Source: Cheiracanthium punctorium
Lineage: Eukaryota > Arthropoda > Arachnida > Araneae > Cheiracanthiidae
NCBI GenBank assembly: GCA_038373885.1
Contig: JAWZYV010012385.1
Span: 496,001 to 560,000 of the forward strand
Direction of reading: 5' to 3'
DNA: 64,000 nt
The notes beneath the pieces were generated by a model. The model was not told the DNA's origin and searched no databases. It saw only the letters and a list, made by a program, of their open reading frames with translations. Position numbers and translations under genes: made by a program. This document shows positions 1 to 10,120 of the stretch, in pieces; position 1 is the stretch's first letter; each line of letters starts with the position of its first letter.

Positions 1-1531
1 TAACAGGTTTAAAAATGACTTTGAAACCGAAATTTTTGAGAAGTTTAGAAATTTTGTAGCATAAAGGTGAAAAGAAAGGTAGTACAATTAATTCGTTGTG
101 AAAATTAATAGTATTAGTAGAAGTATTAGGCTTATTAAATTTAGAAACAGCTTTATCAATAATAGAGGGGCTAAAACCACGAGAAACAGCTAAGGATTTT
201 AAGTAACTAATTTCATTATTAAGAGAAGAAGAATCAGAGCAAATTTTGATAGCACGAAACACATAAGTGTAAAAAGCAGAAAGTTTTTGCTGGTAAGGAT
301 GATTAGATAGGGCATGAGGAGGTAAAGATATAGAAAAGGGCTTGCGGAAAACAGAAGTAGAGAAACCGTCAGGATTCCTAGAAACAAGAACATCCAAAAA
401 AGGTAAAGAATTGTTGCACTCCTCTTCTAGAGTAAATTGGATACACGGATCAACAGAATTAACGATCAAAAGTAAATTAGAAATATCACAATTGGAATCC
501 ACTAGAACGAAAGTATCGTCAACATATCTGACCCAGTACGGAAAATTAAAGACCTTGTTAAAGAGCTTCTCTTCAAAATAATGCATATAAATATCACATA
601 AGAGAGGTGAGAGAGAATTATCCATAGCAAGACCCTCGGTTTGTTTATAGAAAGAGCCATTAAAAATGAAAGCAGTTTGTTTAATACAAACGCTTACTAA
701 AGCTATAAACTCTTTAATCTCCATAGAAGAATAATGAAACTCGCGTAAACGCTTTTCCAAACAGTCAATCGCACCTTGGATAGGAACATTAGTGAATAAA
801 GATTTAACATCAAGAGAAAGCATTTTACAATTAGTAGGAGAAAGAAGTTTAACTTTGTTAACGAAATCATAAGAGTTTTTAACAGTGTGGGTATTACTAG
901 CAGTCAAAGGTGAAAGAGTATGCGAGAGGAAACGTGCAAGGTTATAAGAAGCAGTACCAATGTTAGAAACAATGGGGCGAAAGGCAAGAGAAGGTTTATG
1001 AATTTTAGGAAGGGCATAGAAACGAGCACAGTTAGCAATAGAAGGAATAACATAACGTTTAGTTTGAGCATTTAAGATTACAGAGGACTTCATAGTGTGT
1101 TTAATTTCAGAAAGGTGACTGTTAGTAGGATCAGAATTTAATTTAGTGCATGGACCAGTGGTTAGCATGTTATTAATACAATCAACATAAGAAGATTTAT
1201 CAAGTAAAACAGTCTGGTCGCCTTTATCAGCTTTAGTAATGAGTAAATTAGGGTTAGAATTAAGTTCTTTGAGAGCAGTTTTTTGAGAACGAGAAAGGTT
1301 AGATTTGGCATGCATATTATTTGAAGAGATAGTATTAGCAATAAGATGTCGCAAAGTATCAAGTTGGTTAGAAGAGAGTTTACTATTTTTAAAGTAGTTT
1401 TCCATAGGAGCAATAAGTTTGGAAACCGAAACGTTACTAACACGAGAAAAATTCAAACCTAAACTAAGAGCATCAGTTAAAACATGTGAAGACAAATTAA
1501 CAACAGTGTCCTGAACAAGAGGACACTGTTG
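1..1531 (-). CDS. Penelope-like element reverse transcriptase, partial (continues past the left edge)
   Basis: On the minus strand one frame is open from 1531 to the window edge, about 510 codons with no stop, which is remarkable in DNA this AT-rich. It encodes a Penelope-like (PLE) reverse transcriptase, which copies element RNA into DNA in the nucleus. Visible landmarks in order are the N-terminal GLNFS block near 1430, KADKGDQ at 1234-1214, FYALPKIHKP near 1020, LDVKSLFTNVP near 830 with the first catalytic Asp, the NSLSP block near 620, and the catalytic YVDD at 526-515. The thumb ends in NFGFKVIFKP at the window edge, just before where the C-terminal GIY-YIG endonuclease should begin. 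No clear start codon is seen; similarity begins near 1510, inside the inverted junction. The intact frame and all catalytic Asp residues suggest a young copy. The family assignment is firm; whether the full element is intact depends on sequence to the left. Confidence 0.93.
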
Positions 1532-1536
1532 TTAAT
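1496..1536. repeat. Perfect 17-bp inverted repeat at the head-to-head PLE junction
   Basis: Arms 1496-1512 and 1520-1536 are exact reverse complements separated by GAACAAG. Each arm reads outward into a different part of a Penelope element: the minus side into the reverse transcriptase N-terminus, the plus side into the linker before the endonuclease. Both arms encode DTVVN in their outward frames and the homology stops abruptly after the arm. This is the junction of an inversion or of two head-to-head copies. Confidence 0.9.
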
Positions 1537-1905
1537 AAACTTAAATTTTCTTCCCTTTAAGATCCTATTCCTACTGAGAACCGTTGGGGTGTTTATTATA
1601 TTCCTTGTGAATCTTGTGATTTGGGCTATATTGGTCAGACCAGAAGAGCTCTCAAATTTAGGCTCAAAGAGCATGAGAGATATGTCTCTGAGCACGAACT
1701 TTCCAAATCTTCTATTGCCTCACATTGTTGGAATTCCAATCATCGATTTCAGTTTTCTAAGGCTAAGATTTTGTGCACTCCTCAGTCTTTGTCCCATCTG
1801 GATTTTTTGGAAGGTTTTTCCATTACTCAGCACTTAGATCGTCTTGTGAACGATGGTTCTTCCGTTCCTTTCGTTCATTCTGCTTGGAAATGCTGTTGTA
1901 AGGTT
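1522..1905 (+). pseudogene. Penelope-like element GIY-YIG endonuclease, 5'-truncated copy
   Basis: The plus-strand frame starting at the junction encodes the linker and the GIY-YIG endonuclease of a Penelope-like element. This domain nicks target DNA for retrotransposition. Visible features are GVYYIPC (the GIY half) at 1588-1608, GYIGQT at 1624-1641, a following Arg/Lys-rich helix (RALKFRLKEHER), a candidate catalytic Glu in LDFLEGF, and the PLE-type Cys/His pairs CESC and HCWNSNH. There is an in-frame TAA at 1558-1560, between KLKFSSL and DPIP, where related elements have a sense codon. The reverse transcriptase is absent upstream on this strand, so this half cannot act alone. The open frame drifts into T-rich 3' sequence after about 1905. 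It may be the displaced 3' half of the same element as the minus-strand reverse transcriptase. Confidence 0.88.
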
Positions 1906-2340
1906 CTTTTCACTTTCTTCGTCTACCCCCCCCCTTTTTTCCCCCCTGTTTCTTTAATGTGTATGTACGTGTGTTACTGTCTTTCTTTTTCGTTTTTATT
2001 ATTAAAATATATATATATTTATTTATATATATATTTATTGTGCTGTCCTGTTCGTGGTTTTTATTTAAAAAAAAAAAAAAAAAAACGTGTGCTATTTGTT
2101 TTTTGTTTGTTTGTTCTGTTTTCTCTTTTTTTTGTGTGTGTTTGTACTTGTGTGTTCCCTTTTTTATTATTTTTCTTTATTCCTTTTTTATTTCTGTATT
2201 TTTTGTGCTTCTTTCCTTTCCTTTTTATCCCCCTTTTTAATTTTTTTTCTCCCCTCTCCGTGGTTTTGTTCGACTTTTCTTTGCCCCTTGTGGCAACATC
2301 TTGCTTGTTTTTCTCTTTTCAGTTCCCCGTGTTCTTTACC
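1906..2340 (+). other. T/pyrimidine-rich 3' region of the PLE copy
   Basis: Between the endonuclease and the hammerhead-like motif the plus strand is extremely T-rich, with runs of C and T, a TA-rich stretch and an A run near 2069-2085. Long translations through here are artefacts of low complexity. It is most simply the 3' untranslated part of the Penelope element; part of its right end (TTTTCAGTTCCC then TCGAAGGGCTTG) recurs at 18.07-18.11 kb. Confidence 0.6.
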
Positions 2341-2400
2341 TCGAAGGGCTTGGACTGAAGAAGTTCAAAACAATTTTTGAACGAAACGCGTATCCTCTTT
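2341..2400 (+). ncRNA. Hammerhead-like ribozyme motif at PLE 3' end
   Basis: The order of elements matches a minimal type I hammerhead: CTGAAGA core at 2355-2361, an 8-bp stem II (2363-2370 with 2375-2382, loop CAAT), GAAA at 2383-2386, a stem III formed by the palindrome ACGCGT (2386-2391), A at 2392 as the residue before the predicted cleavage site, and TCC (2393-2395) that can pair with GGA (2352-2354) as stem I. Penelope-like elements are known to carry hammerheads with very short stem III that work as dimers. Stem I is short here, so activity is uncertain. The tail TTATGTGTG plus a T run plus ACAAAG at about 2412-2432 is shared with the copy at 18 kb. Confidence 0.6.
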
Positions 2401-2432
2401 CCTTTGACTTCTTATGTGTGTTTTTTACAAAG

Positions 2433-5400
2433 TTTATAAATTACTTTATCGTTTAACACCAGTATTTTGAGAGTTTTTTCAATATTGTACATTATTTTTA
2501 CATTTAAATTCTTAAATCAAAAGTCTTAAAGAATATCAACTAAAATTTAAATTAAAATATTCCCTTACTAAATTACTTATATTTAAGTGAAACTATATAT
2601 ATATCAGTAGAATTGTTCTTACATCATCAATTTTAATACAAAAGGCTTTTTCAAATTAAGAAATTACTATATTTAAAATGCTACCACAAAAAGGTGAAAT
2701 GTAAAAATTGTTGGATAAAAGCCAAACCTTTGAATGAAAGTGAATTGTTTGAGAACGGATTTCGTTTTTAAAATAAGTGTAGCTGAGCTGAAGATCCACC
2801 AACTAGTCATTAAGAAAATGCTGCTAAATTTTGGACATTTTTCATTGCGTTAGCTTAAAGTATCGTATTTTTGCTATAAAATATATGAAAAAGAGTTATA
2901 ACAAACATCTATGAAAATACATAGTGTTTTTATGGAAAATTTTGTTGAGAAACTTAAAGTAGGATTTAATAGAAGTACTCAAACAAATTAAAATATTTTC
3001 GCTATGGATTTTTCTGTTTTGTTTTAATAATTTTTGTAGATTTTTCATTGCTTATATTGATCTTGATTACTTATTGCTTTTGATTCCTTTTTATATTTTT
3101 TAATTGATTGCTGATAATTTTGCTCACTGTCCCACCCTATTTTCGCCATTTTAACTGTCCCCATATTTTGCATTTTCTTTTACAATTTTTCGAGTTCAAT
3201 ATTGTTTTCTTATATATTTTATTTCTTCAAAATGGCAGCGTTTCTCCTGTTTATTTGTGCCTCTTGACCTGAACGAAATGTTTTTAGACCTGATTTGTGT
3301 GCTTCCTCGGATTTTAGAAGTTATATTAAAATTGAAATTAAAATTGAAATTAAAATGAAACATTTTAAATTTTAATTAAACGTAATTCGTTCTTTCAGAT
3401 TTAAAATTTTCAACACTTCAGAATTTGTATTTCTTTTTTATAAATATTCAAGAGTCTATTACCATATAAGTTTTGAATAACTAGTGTGACTTCTAAAAGA
3501 CAATTTAAAAATGAACGTCTATAAATGATTAAATATATATATATTCATTTATTGTTAATTTTCAAATAATATTTTCATTCAAAAATTATTTCAAGTTTAA
3601 TTCTGTAAATTTAATAAAATATTCTAAGTTGGGATCACAGCGAAAAAATAAATAGAAATTGAATAAAATATTTCGATATATATGTACGCAGAAACTAGCC
3701 AACGTACACTACAGATGGTAATTTGAATTTTTAATAAATTTCGTTGCAATTTATTTGAAAAAATAATCTTTTCTCGTTAAAATATCTAACCTCAACTACT
3801 TTGAATTTTCGAAAAAAAATTGATATTTATGTTTGCATGAAATATTTACTTATTATTATAATTAATATTTATTTCTTAAGTAGCCATTCAGACGTAACAT
3901 AAGCGCTAACTTTCAATTTTTAATCAATAATATAAAAATTATTGATATATAATTTTTATATTAATAATTATATATAATCAATAATATATATATATATAAT
4001 ATAAATAATATGAAATACAATATAAAAATATAAAAAAGCTTAAGTTTAGCTTTCTTACCCAGAGTTTTAATTTTGTAATACGAAATGCAAAATTCTGTGA
4101 ATTAATGTTATTAATACATACTGAATTTAAATGATTCTAACACCTGTGTTTTTTCTGGGGAACTCAGAAATCTTTACCCAGTTCTTCATGCTTTTCCCCC
4201 CTTTTTTTAAAGGAGTTACTTATAAAAGAGTTAAAACAAGATTACTACGTTGCTAATGGTCTGCGAACAGTTACTTTTTTTTCTATCCATTAACAGTTGA
4301 AAGATAATTCATTTCCAATGTCTACACTTAAGAATTAGTTTGAACCCGTGGAGTTTTAGAACAAGATAATTGTATGTTTGTGTAATCGGAGAACAAAATA
4401 TAGTTTCTCTGTCCTTTGTAGAACTTTGTAGTATTTTTTGTGAAAGAAAAAATATAAAATCAATCATTTTAGATTTTTTTCCTTCTTTTGGGACTCAAAG
4501 GTGTGATGCTTTAAACGAAAAGTAAATGTAACTTTAATGTTCTGATTCTTTTTTTAAAATCAATACTATTAAACCCTTAACTGACGTATTATTTTCAAGA
4601 AAATGGTCATAAAAGTGTCTATATATATTTATTTTTTCCTGAAAATAGTATAAACATAAGTGCATGTATAATAATGTATTCGTTTTAAGGTTTTGGACAT
4701 TTTTTAACAAGAAAGGAAATAAAATAATTTCTATGAATAGCAACATTTAAGGTTGTTGTGACAGAATGTATGCTTTCTAGTACGAAAGGAATAATTAAAA
4801 ATATGTTTTAAACATTAAAAGGGGAATTTTGTTAAACTTTTTCATAAAATAAGTGAAATTTTCTAAAATTTTCTTTAATAAACTTCATTTTTCTTCATAA
4901 TTTTAAAAAAATGAACTAAGACTGCAAAATGCATCACACAAATACAGGTATTCGAGTAATGCTAACATCAATTTAAAAATAAACCATCTCGAATTAAGTT
5001 AAAAATAGTCTGGAACTGCAATCTTTTGAATAAAATGAGCTATAAAAAATCCCTGCATAAGAATTTTAATACTCTAATCTTTCTCGCTTATAACTTTCGA
5101 ACACTATTGCCCGTAAATATAACGGACACTAGAAATAGAGGGATAAACCTTAGCACATGATTTCGAAGGGAGTAAGAAGGAAAGGCACAGAGCAATGAAA
5201 TATTTGCGCTTGATATGTAAGATAGATAACTGGAAACGTTACACTGGGTTTGCAGAGTCCTGCTAAATATATGTAAGGAAACCTTAGTAACATTTTATAA
5301 CCAATACATTTTGCATTCCGTTATGTTCTCTCGTATATATTTATATTTAAAATAATTCGGGGAAAGCCCCCATATAGAGGGATGGTTCCTTAGTAGTGCC

Positions 5401-6627
5401 AAAATTTGGAATGATTCAATAGCGAAAAGCATACATAATGATCTTCAATCTTTAGTTCATTAAATATATTATAATTGATTATAAATACTCAACTTCAAGA
5501 TTGAAGTCATTGATTGTATTCTGTATTATTGCCCTTCAATATTCAAAAACATTTTTGGAGTCCCTATTTTTCATTATAAGAAGAATCAATCAAGTCTATT
5601 TACAGATATAAACATTGTAGACGAGCTACCCATATGGGGTATTACTTTTAACTTTATTTACAAGGACACCAGAATCTTAACCAAATCTACCTAAATCCTT
5701 ACAATGTTGTTTCCTTTCATAAGTCTATTGAGCTTTTTTATCTTTCATTTCCCTCTAGTAATAGTAATGGGCAGAATAAAATGCAGTATTTTATACCATA
5801 TTTCTAAAATCTGAACACTTTCTAAAATCTGTACTAAGAATTTTTTTTCCTCATAAGTTAACTATTCTGATGTGAAGAAACTAAAACAAAAAATGTAAAT
5901 TAAAAACCGAGCATACAGATTAAATTTTAAGGGTAAAAATAAGAACAATGTAATTTATAACTCGAATTTAAATAAAATATTTCATTCTAGAAAAGTGTAA
6001 TTACAAGTATATGTAATGTAGAAGTCACAAATAATTTCCTGGAAATTAGAAAATTAAAATTAGGATTTAAACAAAATCATCTAGGATTATTTTAAATCTT
6101 ATATGGAGGTCTGCATTTGGTTTAGTAATAAATAATTTATTTTTACGTGTTTTTTGCTTCATAATTATAAGCGAATACAGTTCTTGTTTATACGTGTTTC
6201 TTTACATTCTGTGTAATTTTTAAAGCTGAAAAATGTATATGCTCGATCTAACGTTCTCCATTTTTAAATACAAGATCAATGCGAGGGGACTAGGGAGTTT
6301 CTAATATGAATGTTACTTTTCTTAGAACAAAATCTACAATGAAATTAGAGATTATCCTAATATGAACGAACTGAAAAATTGTATTATTCGAAAATTACTT
6401 TACTCAATAGTAGCCACGAGGTTCAAATACAACATAGAACTACAACAACTGCGCAACCAAGTTACTTTATCACCTCAAGATCGCGCCAAGTCATGCAGTT
6501 AATTCCGAATATTTGACTTCACAGGTGAATTAATAGTCAGGTCACATTTAGATTGCTTAATGAAAAGGATAACGTCCCGTTGTGATATTGACGGGGAAAT
6601 CTAATTATATAATAATAGTATACAATG
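2433..6627. other. AT-rich stretch, no gene recognised
   Basis: About 4 kb of very AT-rich DNA with TA-rich low-complexity patches near 3530 and 3940-4010. The only open frames are short, in low-complexity sequence and without recognisable motifs. Nothing supportable as a gene, RNA or transposon was seen. Confidence 0.5.
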
Positions 6628-6885
6628 CCCAGCAAACACACAGCTGCCCGCAAAATGATGGCTGGGTACCCGTCGTGCTGGCAAAGTGCCGTATACCCGG
6701 AGCAAGGTAGATAGCCATCGTCTGGAAGTCATTGGAGTATCAGTGTCTGAAAAGTGCATATGCGCCGGTATATAACTAGTAACGGCGAACTGTTAAGCGT
6801 CTATGACATGCACAGGAAAGTTAACAACGTGGTAGTGTTTAAAATGTACCGGACCAGCACTGTTTGTCGGCAATGGGCCTGTATA
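6628..6885 (+). mobile_element. Fragment of a MITE with CCCAGCAAACACACA end
   Basis: A sudden GC-richer block begins with CCCAGCAAACACACAG at 6628. The same end, inverted, closes the MITE at 10.12 kb, and both continue with a CTGC at the same distance. Inside are TGGCAAAGTGCC and CCAGCACTG, echoing the GTGCC/GGCAC word of the 10 kb element. The right boundary near 6885 is not defined, so this may be a truncated or diverged member. Confidence 0.5.
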
Positions 6886-7681
6886 TATTTCGTAGTGTTA
6901 GCATAAAATTTCGTTATTTTAATTAAATAATATTACTTTACTTTCATACTGTGTAGAAGTGTATTCCGTACACCCAAAGGCAGGTTCACAGTTAAGATTT
7001 TTTTGGAGGGGGCAGGGTGTAAGGGGAAGAGTTCATATTGTGCTTTCAAATATTTTAGTACTAAAAACTAAAATAAAACTAATGAGTTCAGTATGCTATA
7101 AAAATGTTCGCTACATCCACAGTGAAAACCCCACCCTGTATATGAGTGCCTATGTACAGAATATGAATTCTATATTCTTAAAATTTTTATAATTTATATT
7201 AATTTTTCACAATTTTGCTAAAATTTTTCTGATAAAAAATACTTGAAGACTTTTTCTACGTTAAGCCCCTTTTAAAATCTACCGTCATGTAATAGTCAAA
7301 ATAGAAAGTACGCAATGGGTTCACTTACGAATTTTATTTTCTTTACGCTGTTGCGTTGCTCCTGAATTAAATGTTTGATTTACCGCGGGGCCTCACATGT
7401 AAAACTATACACCCAAACAGGCCAGATGGCTGGCCAAAAAAATTCTGCTGTCGTCAGCTAACTTCTCAGGTATCGAGTTTACAAGCTTTGAACTGTTATC
7501 GCGGATTTGGCTACATTAATTCAGATTATTTATACGTAGAACAGATGAATTTTTTTTTATGCGTTTGAAGACAGAAAATAAAAAAATGCTTGTCTATTTT
7601 AATAAGAGGTGTGTATAAGTGTCATTATATGTTTCTTTTCAAAGGATCTTTTAATAGTTTATTGGAAATTTCTGGGGCGGC
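6886..7681. other. Intergenic, no gene recognised
   Basis: AT-rich with a GC-richer patch near 6970-7035. A 77-codon and a 65-codon open frame occur but have no recognisable domain, and the first overlaps a G-rich repeat-like patch. Probably old repeat debris. Confidence 0.4.
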
Positions 7682-7821
7682 CCGATACGGTAAAGTAAGC
7701 ATCGCATCGGGGCGCTGTCTTCGAAGGGGCGCAATGTCGAAATCAAAACGTGGAAAATGTATAGAAGGGGAGCCTTTATTACGTTTGCAGGGGGGCGCCA
7801 CATACCTTAGGGTCGCTCCTG
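7682..7821. mobile_element. hAT-type MITE with exact 8-bp target duplication
   Basis: The element starts CTGGGGCGGCCC and ends GGTCGCTCCTG, so the ends are imperfect inverted repeats. It is bounded on both sides by GGAAATTT (7674-7681 and 7822-7829), an exact 8-bp target-site duplication as made by hAT transposases. At 140 bp it cannot code for a transposase and depended on one supplied in trans. Confidence 0.75.
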
Positions 7822-8084
7822 GGAAATTTTACAAAATTGCGGCTACCTCGTACTCCAAGGGGTATAAAATAGATCTAATAAACTTTTAAGTTGTGAGTTC
7901 CCCTCTTTTCAGTGGAAAAATAGATAATATAGTATAGCATAATAATACACAAAAAGTAGCAGAGAAAAAATTCGAAATACCTAAAAATTCTGAACAATAT
8001 ATATTCTCGCAGAAAAAAAGTGATAAATAAAAAAAATCTAGGAATCGACAAAAAATTAGCATTATCCAAGTTTCACGGAAGAAT

Positions 8085-8181
8085 AGTACGCACGTTTCGG
8101 GTGGTACAAAGGGTTCACCCTTCTTTTCAGGAAAGTGGTGAAGGAGGGTCGACCTTTTGAACCATCCTAAACGTGCATACT
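8085..8181. mobile_element. Near-palindromic MITE or hairpin
   Basis: Arms at about 8085-8128 and 8139-8181 are imperfect inverted repeats: AGTACGCACGTTT on the left against AGTATGCACGTTT read from the right end, with roughly ten mismatches over the arm. The whole unit would fold into one hairpin. No target duplication was identified. Confidence 0.6.
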
Positions 8182-8320
8182 GTTTATATGATTTTTGTTT
8201 AAATGAGTTTATAATAATATTCTGTATGCATATGAGCATTTCACGGCGTTTCCATGCTTAAGCTTTTTCGCTCTCATTATTGAAAACATGCAGTGAAGAA
8301 TACTATCCTGTGACCTTAGT

Positions 8321-8450
8321 CGGAGGACTTTTTAAGGGGGTCTAATTGGTGTTCACGTTACATCTGGAGAAAGCTGACCAAAACTCCAGACCATTAGATC
8401 GACAGCTCCGCAAATTGAACCGAAACCGGGACCTTCACACTTCAGTATTC
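8321..8450 (+). repeat. Interspersed repeat family A, copy 1 (partial)
   Basis: Shares the order TTTAAGGGGGTCTAA, CATCTGGAGAAA, ACTCCAGACC, TAGATCGACAGC, and GGGACCTTCACACTTC with copies at 22.2, 37.1 and 48.1 kb. All copies are in the same orientation. Only the right two thirds of the unit is present. The G/C-rich core could be a diverged pol III promoter, but no clean A and B box pair is readable. Confidence 0.65.
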
Positions 8451-8502
8451 ATTATACAATAGTCAGACTCTTTGTTTACATATATTTGATAAATTTTCAG
8501 AC

Positions 8503-8685
8503 CCTTATTATCGCATGGGCAAATCGGGACTTTGCCCAGGGTCCCCGGAAGGAAAGTACCCCCAGTTTCAAATGTTGTTCTGAAATATTCTTTTATATGT
8601 CAAAATTTTATGAAAAAGGAAACAAATTTTATAGATGGGGACCCCAAATTCATCAATGCCCCTGTTGGTCATAATCGGGTCCTGT
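8503..8685 (+). other. GC-richer patch with short inverted repeat, possible MITE remnant
   Basis: GGGCAAA and TTTGCCC flank TCGGGAC near 8518-8538, followed by GGGTCCCCGG, and GGGGACCCC lies near 8637. These small palindromes in AT-rich DNA look like MITE debris; boundaries are unclear. Confidence 0.3.
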
Positions 8686-8885
8686 AAATTTTTATAAGCT
8701 ACGTTTGGGCTAAATGAACAGTGTGTAATTACATTCAAATTCCTTACAAACATTAAATAAGAAGCACTTCACTTTCCAGAACAACTGAGAAATACAAAAA
8801 TCACAGGTTCACAGCAAGAAAAACTATTTCAATGTAATAAAATTTAATATAACAGCTATTAAGGCAAATTTTAAGCAGAATAATT

Positions 8886-8887
<2 letters not shown>

Positions 8888-8932
<45 letters not shown>
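8888..8932. repeat. (AT)n microsatellite
   Basis: Uninterrupted AT dinucleotide array of about 45 bases. A separate T run of about 27 bases lies at 9043-9069. Confidence 0.95.
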
Positions 8933-8935
<3 letters not shown>

Positions 8936-9769
8936 GCATATAAAATACGAAACACGAAGTTAATATGGTGCAGGGGGGACCGCTCTAGTTAGATGCTTTG
9001 AAAATTGGCGAGTTTGGCGCATTTTCGAGTGCAGCAACCTTTCTCTTTTTTTTTTTTTTTTTTTTTTTTGTCTTTAATTTCGGTCGCAGACGTTGAGCAA
9101 CGAGAGTGTTATAATTAATGAATTACGAATCGAGTACACTTTTTAGGATACACATTTTTCCGGTTTCTCATTGAACTTTTGAAAAGTTTAATTGCTTTGG
9201 TTAATGCTAAGCTGTTCAATAAAACTATAGTTCAATAAAAATATAAGAATAGCATTTGCTTCAATGTTGAAACCCTGTTAGTTTATGATACAACATAGAT
9301 TCTACAAATTACTTGGATAACACTATTACAGGTAAATTTTTACTTTCACTGTTTTTAATATACATAATCTCATAGCGTATTTTAATGTATAAAATTATTT
9401 TCCTCCATAAAATTTCAGTTATGTAGTTATGCAACAGGTATAGATTAGAAATTTCTATTTAGAATAGCTAACATAAGAAAAATCATTTGATCTAAACAAC
9501 CTGTGCAATACATAGCAAAATGTTACCCTAAAGTTATATGTGTGTGTGTGTGCAACCATAGTACGAATTTTTTTTTATTAATTGATTAAAAAAAATTCTT
9601 GAATATAAATTGATTGGATGGAGACTACTAAAAGCTTATTTTACCTAAACGAAACGTAAAGTAAATCCAAATGCTACCCTTAAGCAATGTCTTTTTTTGG
9701 GGGGAGGAGGAGGGGTTGATGAATAAGCCCCTTAACCCCTCCCCTGCATACGATACTGCCTAGTATTTT

Positions 9770-10120
9770 ATCTACGGCAGCATTGCTGTGAATAAACACT
9801 AAGCCGGCACAGTGCCATTATATTACAGTCACTGTTAAGCTATCAGGCAAGTGCCTTTGTTTTTAATAATCACCGGCATCCCGCCGTTTCAGTTTAGGCA
9901 TTTTAAACTTAATGTGCTTGTGCCTTGATTGTAAATGATGGCCGGCATATGCAGTAGCGCCAGCACAGTGCCATTGCCTTCCCGGGCTTCTGGCAAGGTG
10001 CTTCTCGGGCGACCACTTTTGGTACGATTCAGTTACTTTTTGCAGTGCCGAGCCGGTGCTGGACGTAAAGGCAGAAAGGCACTGGAAAGGTACTTCGCTA
10101 GCAGGTGTGTGTTTGCTGGG
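9770..10120. mobile_element. Word-rich MITE, GTGCC/GGCAC type
   Basis: The right end, read on the minus strand, starts CCCAGCAAACACACAC, the same end as at 6628. The body repeats the word GTGCC or its complement GGCAC many times in both orientations (for example GGCACAGTGCC near 9806 and CAGCACAGTGCC near 9961, then CAGTGCCGAGCCGGTGCTGG near 10043). The left boundary is estimated from where the words begin. Open frames across it on both strands are by-products of the symmetry. Confidence 0.55.

Noticed and set aside
1162..1443. 93-codon hydrophobic minus-strand frame (and the 199-393 frame)
   Set aside because: Both are out-of-phase readings of the Penelope reverse transcriptase frame, which is itself continuous through this region.
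1906..2380. Long plus-strand frames rich in Phe, Leu and Cys
   Set aside because: They come from the T-rich 3' part of the PLE copy; composition alone explains them.
8888..8932. Regulatory AT-rich element or origin
   Set aside because: A plain AT dinucleotide array with no other sign of function.
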